From positions 1 to 21,218 of the forward strand of contig CALMMC010000039.1 of assembly GCA_937868205.1 (NCBI GenBank): DNA of 21,218 nt, given 5' to 3'. The stretch's first letter is position 1, and every line of letters starts with the position of its first letter. The notes below the pieces were generated by a model, which worked only from the letters and a program-made list of their open reading frames with translations, made no database searches and was not told where the DNA came from. Both the position numbers and the translations under genes were made by a program. Origin of the DNA: JAAZPG01 sp012797375. Its GTDB lineage: Bacteria > Acidobacteriota > Aminicenantia > Aminicenantales > UBA4085. Positions 14,960-21,218 of this stretch are shown here, one piece after another.

Positions 14960-17900
14960 TTAGAAGCTGAATTTCACTCCGAACCGGGCCTGCATGGGGG
15001 CGAAGAAGGAGCTGGCCTTAAGGTAATAGCCGTCCTTCTTGGCGGCCGGATTAGGCGTCCAGTTGCCCTTCACGAGGACATCGTCGCCCGGCGTGATGTT
15101 GGTTCTGTACACGTTGCCGCTGATGAAGGTCGCCGTCTCGACGTTGAACACGTTGCTCAGGTTGACGCTGAGCTGGAGGTTGTACTTGCTGCCCAGCTTG
15201 AAGTTATATTCCGCGTAGGCATCGGTGTAGAAGAGGAAGGGAGTCCGCCCGAGATCGCCGCGGTTGTACGGGTAGTAACCCGGGCCGTCGACGTTCCAGG
15301 CCGTCGTGATCGGGGTTCCGGACATCGCCTGCATGACCGCGCCGACGGTCAGCCCCATCGGGAAGACGTAGCTGCCGTAGAGCTTGAGGACGATGGGCCG
15401 GTCGGTGGCGAGCGGACCGTCGATCAGGTCCATATTCAGGTCGTACTGGAAGTGCCACAGGTCGAACGAACGTTCGCCGTTGGGGTTGTTGCGGCCCTGC
15501 TCGTCGGAGTTGGCCAAACCGGAATAGTTGCCCCTCAGGCTGCTGATCGTCGCCGCGAAGCCCATCAGCCAGTTGTTGCTCAGCCGCTTGTCGAAGCTGA
15601 AGTTGAGGGCCCAGTACTCGCGCTTGGCCTTCGGCTGATCCGGCACGGCTTCGGGCAGAAGGCCCGCGGCCTTGGCTTCTTTGTACTTCTGAGCGATGAA
15701 CGGGGAGCCGATCCAGGTGTAGAAGTACATTTCTCCGACGCCGGGGAGAACGACCGCCGTATCGTCGACGGCATAAAGGACCGACTTGTTGACAAGGCGG
15801 AGGGACACGGAGAAGTCCTCGCCGAGCTTCTTTTCGGCGCCGAAAGCGATTTCGCGCTGGGTGAAGGGCCTGATGTCGGGATCAACGGTGTCGAAGGAGG
15901 GAGCCCGGAAGTCAAAAACGGCCTGAAGCGTTCCGGGGAAATAGCCGTTGACGCCGATCTTCGTGTAGTCGTAGTCGTCCAGGGTGTAGTAAGCGGATTT
16001 CCATTTGAAGCCGCCGAAGGCGTTGGCCGCGACATCGAGCTTCATGACGTCCTGGTAGATGGCGAACGAGCCGAAGACCTTCAAGCTGGAGTCGCCGAAG
16101 ACATCATAAATGACGCCGAACCGCGGGGAAATCTTCTTGTCGAAGGAAAACTTGATGGGCTTGAGGTCCTTGTAGTCCGGATCCTGGCTGTAGCTCGGGA
16201 TGTACTCGGACTCAGTCCGGACGCCCAGGTTGATCGTCAGCTTCTGGCCGATGGTCCAGCTGTCCTGGACATAAAAGGCAAATTGGTTGCTGAACGCATT
16301 GTAAACCGAGCCAAAGGGGCCGGAGTCCTTGTTGCCGCGGACGGCGTACCAGCCGTATTTGCCGCGATTATACACGTCCCCGTAGATTTCCAGATCCTGG
16401 TCCCAGGCGATGTAAACGATGGGGGCCTGGCCGCCCTGGTCGACGTCTTCGCCCTGCCGGATGAACTGACCGCCGATTTTGAAGGCGTGCTCGCCGGCGA
16501 ACGTGGCGAAGTAGGAAAGGTCGACGTTGAAGTTCATCTTCTGGCGGATGGTTTTAGCGTAGCCCAGGAGGTTGGCCCGGGGGTAATTGAACCAGCCGGG
16601 AGCGTGAACGAGCGATTCCGGGATTTCAGGAAACGCGGAAGGATCGGAGAACGCGTAGCTGTACGGCTGTTCCATCTGGAAACCATACCAGGGCGACGTC
16701 GTTGCTTCGGGGACTTGGTTGTTCTGGTTCGTCCGGAAGAAGCCGCCGCGCACGCTGACCATGAAGTTGCTCGTAACGATCCAGTCGGCGCTGGCGCTGG
16801 CGCTCCAGTTCGGATAATCGAAATCGTAGATGTCGTAGTCGAGTGTCGTGCTCCCGGTGTAGGAGCTGGGGAAGCCGGTCGCGCCGCCGCGGACCTGGGA
16901 CATGTTGTTGATGAAGCTGGCGGTCAAGCGGAGGTTCTTGAGCGGCTGGGCGGACAGCTTGACCTGGGCGTTGAGGTCCAGGCTCTTCTGGTGGACGTCC
17001 CGCGAGGGATTCGTCAGCCCCTGGATCGCGTAGTTGAGCGTCCGGGTGTAGTTGTTGTAGTTGGGGATGGCCGAGGCGAAGAACCACAGCTTGTCCTTGA
17101 TGATATACCCGCCGATGTTCAGGCCTCCCTCGAGGTTGTACCACTTCTGCTTGCCGTAGTAATCCTCCCAGGCGTAATACATGGCCGACTGATCGTAGCG
17201 GGTGTCATACTTGTTGTAAACGAGGACGTCCCGGCGCCGGGCCGTCACCGGCTCGCCGGTGTAGTAGGCCAGCACTTCGCCGTGGAACTCGTTTCCGCCC
17301 GATCGGGTCAGGACGTTGATGACGCCGCCCAGCGAGCCGCCGTATTCGGCGTTGTAACCGGACGACTTGAAGTTGACCTCCTCGACGAAGTCGAAGTTGA
17401 CGCCCTGGCCGCTCGTCCCGTTGATCAGGTTGGTCGTGCTGATCCCGTCGACATACCACATATTCTCGGCGCCCGAAGCCCCGTCGACGGATGTTCCGGC
17501 AAGCAGGGATTCGCTCTGGACGCCGGGCACGGTGACAAGCAGCGAATCGAAGTTCCTGCCCTTGGGCAGCAGGGTGAAGACCTGCCGGTTCATGGCCGCG
17601 CCGCGAGTCGTGCTCTTGACGTCAATGAGCGGGGACTTGCCGACGACCGTGATCTGTTCTTCGATCGTGCTGGCGTTCATCGTGATGTCGAGGGTCACGG
17701 TCATTTCGGCCGCGATGACGACATCCTTGCGAACGAGGGGCTTGAACCCCTCCAACGTGTACTCAATCGTGTAGGTCCCCGGGGGAAGAGCCAGCAGCCG
17801 GTACGCGCCTAAAGCGTTCGTGATATCGGTGGCTTTGCCGACCAGCCTGGGTCCCTCGGCGACGACGCTGACACCGGGAAGGGCGGCTCCATTGTCGTCC

Positions 17901-18004
17901 ACAACCTTCCCAAAGATTTGTCCCGTCGTCCGCTGGGCCGGAAGCATGCTCGTGACGAGCAGCACGCATACGGCCAGCAGGAAATAATTCCTGTACTTTC
18001 CCAT
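14960..18004 (-). CDS. TonB-dependent outer-membrane receptor, Oar-like, with carboxypeptidase-regulatory-like domain
   Basis: The 1014-residue protein has a signal peptide (YFLLAVCVLLVTSMLPAQ, cut about residue 24). A carboxypeptidase-regulatory-like beta-sandwich follows (GQIFGKVVDDNGAALPGVSV to TLDITM, about 28-112), then a plug domain (about 115-240) with RNFDSLLVTVPGVQ, MWYVDGISTTN and EYGGSLGGVINVLTRSGGNE. A large beta-barrel rich in aromatic alternating strands ends in RFGVKFSF, with the terminal Phe expected for BAM insertion. Such receptors import large or scarce ligands (glycans, peptides, siderophores) across the outer membrane using TonB energy; the ligand is unknown. There is no SusD-like partner beside it. 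AAGGAG at 18012-18017, 7 bases before the ATG, sets the start. Expression is probably from the sigma54-type site at 18222-18238 through a ~200-base leader, and ends at 14894-14928. Confidence 0.95.
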   Translation of the reverse strand: MGKYRNYFLLAVCVLLVTSMLPAQRTTGQIFGKVVDDNGAALPGVSVVAEGPRLVGKATDITNALGAYRLLALPPGTYTIEYTLEGFKPLVRKDVVIAAEMTVTLDITMNASTIEEQITVVGKSPLIDVKSTTRGAAMNRQVFTLLPKGRNFDSLLVTVPGVQSESLLAGTSVDGASGAENMWYVDGISTTNLINGTSGQGVNFDFVEEVNFKSSGYNAEYGGSLGGVINVLTRSGGNEFHGEVLAYYTGEPVTARRRDVLVYNKYDTRYDQSAMYYAWEDYYGKQKWYNLEGGLNIGGYIIKDKLWFFASAIPNYNNYTRTLNYAIQGLTNPSRDVHQKSLDLNAQVKLSAQPLKNLRLTASFINNMSQVRGGATGFPSSYTGSTTLDYDIYDFDYPNWSASASADWIVTSNFMVSVRGGFFRTNQNNQVPEATTSPWYGFQMEQPYSYAFSDPSAFPEIPESLVHAPGWFNYPRANLLGYAKTIRQKMNFNVDLSYFATFAGEHAFKIGGQFIRQGEDVDQGGQAPIVYIAWDQDLEIYGDVYNRGKYGWYAVRGNKDSGPFGSVYNAFSNQFAFYVQDSWTIGQKLTINLGVRTESEYIPSYSQDPDYKDLKPIKFSFDKKISPRFGVIYDVFGDSSLKVFGSFAIYQDVMKLDVAANAFGGFKWKSAYYTLDDYDYTKIGVNGYFPGTLQAVFDFRAPSFDTVDPDIRPFTQREIAFGAEKKLGEDFSVSLRLVNKSVLYAVDDTAVVLPGVGEMYFYTWIGSPFIAQKYKEAKAAGLLPEAVPDQPKAKREYWALNFSFDKRLSNNWLMGFAATISSLRGNYSGLANSDEQGRNNPNGERSFDLWHFQYDLNMDLIDGPLATDRPIVLKLYGSYVFPMGLTVGAVMQAMSGTPITTAWNVDGPGYYPYNRGDLGRTPFLFYTDAYAEYNFKLGSKYNLQLSVNLSNVFNVETATFISGNVYRTNITPGDDVLVKGNWTPNPAAKKDGYYLKASSFFAPMQARFGVKFSF

Positions 18005-18073
18005 ACATTCTCTCCTTTTAATCTAGGTTCCCTCCAAGGATGCGATTGATAAACGCTTTCCTTGGAACTTACG

Positions 18074-18099
18074 CGCCGTTTCCCCTTACGGAAACGGCG
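18074..18099 (-). promoter_or_regulatory. Perfect hairpin in the TonB-receptor leader
   Basis: CGCCGTTTCC (18074-18083), a 6-base loop and its exact complement (18090-18099) form a 10-base stem in the predicted ~200-nt leader, about 70 bases before the start codon. No U-run follows on the minus strand, so it is not a simple terminator. It could be a regulatory or stabilising stem, or an operator at DNA level. Confidence 0.5.
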
Positions 18100-18211
18100 A
18101 CCCCGGCCGTTTCTACCGTAATGGTCTCCCCGTCATTTCCCTCCTCAAGTTGAATTCCTGCTGAGCCATCTTGCTTTCTTCCCCGATCAAATTACTTCTT
18201 TTAAGTCTGCG

Positions 18212-18238
18212 ATTATACTCAAGCAATAATCGTGCCAA
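18212..18238 (-). promoter_or_regulatory. Sigma54 (-24/-12) promoter overlapping a TATAAT box
   Basis: The minus strand reads TTGGCACG-N4-TTGCT (18222-18238), matching the RpoN consensus with the essential GG and GC at the correct spacing. A perfect TATAAT (18212-18217) follows 4 bases later. TTGGCA would serve as its -35 with a short 15-base spacer, so a sigma70 reading is possible but weaker. The only gene it can serve is the TonB-dependent receptor, whose start codon is about 205 bases downstream. No enhancer-binding protein gene is in the window. Confidence 0.72.
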
Positions 18239-18623
18239 TCAAGGAATTCGAAAACCGGGCGATTTCAACGGAATTATTTCAATGTTTACAGGGGGAAAGC
18301 CGATTTGATCGATTTCCCGGCGTCTGATCTTGAGGATTATAAAACCCAAGAAATCCAATCGGCTGAATCTCGATCCAATATTTTGGATACAAGACGGTGA
18401 ATCTTTCTATCTTCGCCTCTCATAAATTCCAACTCAACCAAGCCGAAAAGCGCGCCTTTCCCGTTTCGAATCCGGCCCGCTGAGTTTCTATTCCACCTCG
18501 ATTCCGAATCGCTTCGCTGAGCGGAACCGGCCGGCCTGGTCCCGCCATCCGAAAAAGCAACGAATGGCGAACCGACGGCGTTAATAAAGGAAAAGCCGGC
18601 CTCGAAATTTTCCGGGAATGTGA
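18239..18623. other. Divergent intergenic region, AT-richer, no gene recognised
   Basis: About 385 bases separate the receptor promoter from the GWxTD/TPR gene. They are visibly richer in A and T than the rest of the window, as expected of a control region. ATCCAA-TATT-TTGGAT at 18373-18388 is a perfect 6-base-arm palindrome and a possible operator. An ATTATAAAAC stretch at 18336-18345 looks like a -10 box but lacks a -35 at a usable distance. Open frames here (minus 18420-18689, and the upstream end of a frame running into the GWxTD gene) have no recognisable product. An enhancer site for the sigma54 promoter would be expected here, but I cannot name one. Confidence 0.5.
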
Positions 18624-18629
18624 TAAAAT
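18621..18629 (+). promoter_or_regulatory. Extended -10 promoter of the GWxTD/TPR gene, probably leaderless
   Basis: TGATAAAAT (18621-18629) is a TGN extended -10 with five of six matches in TAAAAT. It ends 10 bases before the ATG at 18640, so transcription would start within a few bases of the start codon. No Shine-Dalgarno lies in CAAAAAACC before the ATG, in keeping with a leaderless message. Confidence 0.55.
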
Positions 18630-18639
18630 ACAAAAAACC

Positions 18640-20742
18640 ATGAAACGATCGCTTGCTTTTCGTGTCAGCTGTGTCGTTCTTCTTCTCATCTCCTCGCTGG
18701 TCCTGCTCCCCCCGGTTCCGGTCTTGGCTCAGGCCGGAAAGAAGAAGGTAACGGACCTTCCGGAGCACTATCGCAAGTGGCTCGAGGAAGAGGTTGTCTA
18801 TATCATCACGCCGCGGGAGCGCGACGTTTTTCTCCAACTTCAAAGCGACCGCGAGCGCGAAGTCTTCATCAAGGCGTTCTGGAGGCAGCGCGATCCGACG
18901 CCCAACACGGAAAAGAACGAGTTCCGGGAGGAACATGCCCGCCGGATCGCCTATGTTCAGCAATGGTTCGGCCGAGGCACGGCCGGGGCCGGCTGGCGGT
19001 CGGACATGGGCCGCATCTTCATCATCCTCGGGGAGCCCAAGACGATCGACCGCTATGAGAACCTGGCCCAGGTCTTCCCGACCGTCGTCTGGTTTTACGA
19101 CGGCATGGAGAGATCCGGGCTGCCCAATAGCTTCAATGTCGTCTTCTTCAAGGAGGAAGGGACAGGCAACTACGTCCTCTACAGCCCGATGAAGCACGGG
19201 CCGCAGAAACTCCTGAACAACTACATGGGCGACGTGACGGATTACGAGAGCGCTTACCGGCAGATGTTCGATATCCAGCCGGAGATCGCCAATGTCTCCC
19301 TTTCCCTGATCCCCGGCGAGCACCTGCTCGTGCCCCGGCCGTCGATGTCCTCGGAGATCCTCCTCAGCAGCCGCATCCCCTCCGCCCCGTACGAAAAGAT
19401 CAAGGACGAGTATGCCGAAAAGCTCCTCCTTTACAAGGACATCATCGAAGTCGATTACACGGCCAACTACATCGAAAGCGACTCGCTCGTTCGGGTCTAT
19501 CAAGGCCCCGCGGGGGATGCGTTCGTTCATTTCCTCGTCGAACCCAAGCGCCTGTCGTTTGAGCCCGTCGAAGACCGCTATCACGCCGACCTCGAGACGG
19601 ATGTTTCCGTGACCGATCCGCAGGGCACGGTTGTTTACCAGTTCACCCGGTCCGTCCCCTTCGACATGACCGAGTCGCAGCTGGCGGCCGTCCGCGATAA
19701 GCTCTTCAGCTTTCAGGATGTTTTTCCGCTGGTGCCCGGTTCTTACCGCCTCAACATCCTTCTCAAGAACCGCGTTTCGCGCGAATTCACCTCGGCCGAA
19801 GCGAGCCTCATCATCCCGGCCCCCGGCGCGTTCACGCTTTACGCCCCGGCCATTTCAAACCGGCTCGACTCGGCCGCCAAATTCCGCGGACAGACTAAGC
19901 CCTTCGTCTTCAGCGGGCTTCAACTGACGCCCTCGCCGCGCAACGAGTTCCTTCCCGGAGAAACCCTCCACGCCTTTTTCCAGCTTCAGAACATCCCCGC
20001 CGAAGTCCTCCGCGGCGGATTCATCGAGTACACCGTCGTCCGGGAAACGGAAAACGGCCCGCAAGTCCACCAGACCATGACAAAAAACATCGCCGATTAC
20101 CCGGACCCGGCGAATATTTTCGAATCCTTCCCCATGGCCGGCTGGCCGGCCGCCTACTATACCCTCCGCATTTCCATCCAGAACGCCGCCCGCGCTCCGC
20201 AGGTCACGGCGAAAGAACAGTTCCTGATCACCGCCCTGCCGGTCCTGAAGCGGCCCTGGGTCCTGTCCGTTCCCCAGCCGTCGCCGGACGCCCCTGTCTT
20301 TTCCCGCATCATCGGGATCCAATATCTGAACAGGAAGGATTTTGACCTGGCCCGGCCCCGGCTCGAAGCCGCTTTCCGAAGCGACCCGGCGTCGATTCCC
20401 TTTGCTCTCGACTACATCCGTCTCCTCATCGAAATCAAGGACTATGCCGGCGCTAAAGCCGCCGTTCAACCGTTCCTCGCCGATGACCGAAAATGGGACT
20501 TCCTCGAGTACGCCGGCCGGACCTGCCAAGCCCTCGGTGAGAACGCCGAGGCGATCGCCCATTACAAGGACTATTTGAAACACTTCGGGACGAACCTGAA
20601 CGTCCTCAACGCCGTCGGGGACTGCTATGCCGCGGACGGGAATGTCCCGGAAGCCCTCGCCGCCTTCGAGAATTCCTTGAGGATCGAGCCGAACCAGCCG
20701 AATATCAAGGACAAAATCGAAGAGCTCAAGCGGAAAAAATGA
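18640..20742 (+). CDS. GWxTD-domain protein with C-terminal TPR repeats
   Basis: This 700-residue exported protein begins with a signal peptide (SLAFRVSCVVLLLISSLVLL to VLAQA, cut about residue 32). The N-terminal domain (about 36-200) has YRKWLEEEVVYIITPRERDVF, AFWRQRDPTPNTEKNEFREEH and the signature GWRSDMGRIFIILGEPKTID (G118-W119, D122), so it belongs to the GWxTD family with Ser for Thr. A middle beta-rich region (about 210-530) follows. A TPR-type tail runs from about 560 (LDYIRLLIEIKDYAGAKAAV, AGRTCQALGENAEAIAHYKD, AVGDCYAADGNVPEALAAFE) to a charged C-terminus. It is probably periplasmic or envelope-bound, and the TPRs imply protein partners. No enzymatic activity is known for the family. 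Its TGA overlaps the ATG of the next GWxTD gene (ATGA at 20739-20742), so the two are translationally coupled. The start lacks a Shine-Dalgarno. Confidence 0.9.
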   Translation: MKRSLAFRVSCVVLLLISSLVLLPPVPVLAQAGKKKVTDLPEHYRKWLEEEVVYIITPRERDVFLQLQSDREREVFIKAFWRQRDPTPNTEKNEFREEHARRIAYVQQWFGRGTAGAGWRSDMGRIFIILGEPKTIDRYENLAQVFPTVVWFYDGMERSGLPNSFNVVFFKEEGTGNYVLYSPMKHGPQKLLNNYMGDVTDYESAYRQMFDIQPEIANVSLSLIPGEHLLVPRPSMSSEILLSSRIPSAPYEKIKDEYAEKLLLYKDIIEVDYTANYIESDSLVRVYQGPAGDAFVHFLVEPKRLSFEPVEDRYHADLETDVSVTDPQGTVVYQFTRSVPFDMTESQLAAVRDKLFSFQDVFPLVPGSYRLNILLKNRVSREFTSAEASLIIPAPGAFTLYAPAISNRLDSAAKFRGQTKPFVFSGLQLTPSPRNEFLPGETLHAFFQLQNIPAEVLRGGFIEYTVVRETENGPQVHQTMTKNIADYPDPANIFESFPMAGWPAAYYTLRISIQNAARAPQVTAKEQFLITALPVLKRPWVLSVPQPSPDAPVFSRIIGIQYLNRKDFDLARPRLEAAFRSDPASIPFALDYIRLLIEIKDYAGAKAAVQPFLADDRKWDFLEYAGRTCQALGENAEAIAHYKDYLKHFGTNLNVLNAVGDCYAADGNVPEALAAFENSLRIEPNQPNIKDKIEELKRKK

Positions 20743-21087
20743 ACAACCAGGGGAGGCGTTCGGCCGTCCTCATTCTGGCGTTGGCGGGGTTCGCCTCCGC
20801 TTGTATCACCGCCCGAGTCATCAATTCGCTGGACGCGGAGAGCCGGGATTTCCTGTCCAAGGTCCGCTACCTCATCACGAAGCAGGAGCGGCAACGGTTC
20901 CTGGCCATCCCCGCCGGGGACCGGACGTCGTTCATGGAAGAATTCTGGGAGAAGCGCGAGTCCGAAAAGCTCCCCGGAGAAAAAAGCTTCAAGGAAGAAT
21001 ACTTCGCCCGCATCGAAGAGGCCAACCGCCTGTTTTCCGAGGGCTCCGAGCCCGGCTGGCTCCAGGACCGCGGCCGGGTTTACATCC
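20739..21087 (+). CDS. GWxTD-type lipoprotein, 3' truncated by assembly artefact
   Basis: The first 116 codons of a gene begin inside the stop of the preceding GWxTD/TPR gene (ATGA overlap). The product starts MNNQGRRSAVLILALAGFAS with lipobox AGFASAC (Cys about residue 22), so it is an exported lipoprotein. LSKVRYLITKQERQRFLAIP, FMEEFWEKRESEKLPGEKSF and EPGWLQDRGRVYI correspond to the conserved pre-motif and GWxTD motif of its neighbour; here the motif reads GWLQD. The frame stays open from 21088 to the end of the window, but those codons are Nextera adapter and read-through. The true protein continues in sequence not present here. Annotating the last ~44 codons as protein would be an error. 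Confidence 0.88.
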
Positions 21088-21218
21088 CTGTCTCTTATAC
21101 ACATCTCCGAGCCCACGAGACTCCTGAGCATATCGTATGCCGTCTTCTGCTTGAAAAAAAAAACAAACAAGAAGCTTACCCCATGCGTATTCCCTCAACT
21201 CACCACACACATTCAACC
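21088..21218 (+). other. Illumina Nextera adapter read-through (assembly contamination)
   Basis: From 21088 the sequence is the Nextera mosaic-end complement (CTGTCTCTTATACACATCT, 21088-21106), then CCGAGCCCACGAGAC (21107-21121), an 8-base i7 index TCCTGAGC (21122-21129, the index I know as N704), and the P7 flow-cell sequence at 21130-21153 with one mismatch (A for C at 21132). A run of ten A (21154-21163) and ~55 bases of low-quality read-through follow. None of this is genomic. Translations of the complement give the familiar adapter pseudo-proteins such as FFFQAEDGIRYAQESRGLGD. Confidence 0.98.

Noticed and set aside
15452..17812. 786-residue open frame on the plus strand, antisense to the TonB-dependent receptor
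   Set aside because: It is the shadow of a well-supported gene. The composition is dominated by Gly, Asp, Val and Glu from antisense GC-rich codons, no family is recognisable, and the opposite strand has signal peptide, plug, barrel and terminator.
18305..18343. TTGATC ... TATAAA as a plus-strand promoter in the divergent region
   Set aside because: The 27-base spacing is too long for sigma70, and the start would lie ~290 bases before the gene while a better extended -10 sits next to it.
18337..19584. 415-residue minus-strand frame antisense to the GWxTD/TPR gene and its upstream region
   Set aside because: It is low-information antisense sequence with no promoter or ribosome site; the plus-strand gene has signal peptide and family motif.
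20989..21216. Minus-strand frame giving MNVCGELREYAWGKLLVCFF and onward
   Set aside because: It begins in read-through noise and crosses the Nextera adapter; its middle is the known adapter pseudo-peptide.
1..21218. CRISPR arrays, tRNA/rRNA genes, insertion sequences, attachment sites
   Set aside because: No spaced direct repeats, no tRNA-like cloverleaf or CCA end noticed, no rRNA-like sequence, and no transposase or integrase product on either strand.

Overview
The window is about 21.2 kb of GC-rich bacterial chromosome. I see no rRNA, tRNA, CRISPR array, insertion sequence or phage gene. The gene content is a flavodiiron protein, a UPF0371 protein, an Oar-type TonB-dependent receptor with an N-terminal carboxypeptidase-regulatory-like domain, and three proteins carrying GWxTD-type motifs. 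This suggests a Gram-negative, probably anaerobic member of the Acidobacteriota / Candidatus Aminicenantes kind. That placement is inference from gene families, not from a marker gene. The contig is almost certainly a metagenome or single-genome shotgun assembly, because its last ~130 bases are Illumina Nextera adapter plus read-through, not genome.

Layout. (1) 96-1549: a YbjQ-type small protein (minus) diverges from an unusual DHH-like protein (plus). (2) 1576-6383, all minus: a three-gene operon with a strong sigma70-type promoter encodes a UPF0371/DUF1846 protein, a polytopic membrane protein and an MFS exporter. Downstream, a flavodiiron protein has its own promoter overlapping the 3' end of the MFS gene. 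(3) 6885-8532, plus: an acyl-ACP thioesterase and a DUF1848 cysteine-cluster protein form a likely two-gene operon. (4) 8889-11039, plus: the RNA-binding protein Tex, from a GTG start. (5) 11047-13925, minus: a radical SAM protein and a PLP aminotransferase are translationally coupled by a 4-base overlap. (6) 14131-21087: an envelope block. A small GWxTD-type lipoprotein (plus) is followed by the TonB-dependent receptor (minus), then a GWxTD/TPR protein and a truncated GWxTD lipoprotein (plus, 4-base overlap). (7) 21088-21218: adapter artefact.

How the parts may work together. The last third looks like a cell-envelope locus. The receptor has a near-perfect sigma54 (-24/-12) promoter with an overlapping TATAAT box and a ~200-nt leader containing a perfect hairpin, and it is bracketed by GWxTD-type exported proteins of unknown function. 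The radical SAM + aminotransferase pair looks like a small biosynthetic or modification cassette of unknown product. The remainder is housekeeping or stress-type: oxygen/NO detoxification by the flavodiiron protein, export by the MFS protein, acyl-chain release by the thioesterase, and RNA handling by Tex.

Starts chosen against the longest open frame: UPF0371 at 6383, thioesterase at 6885, Tex at GTG 8889 and flavodiiron protein at 2754. Each is supported by a Shine-Dalgarno sequence and most by a promoter position.
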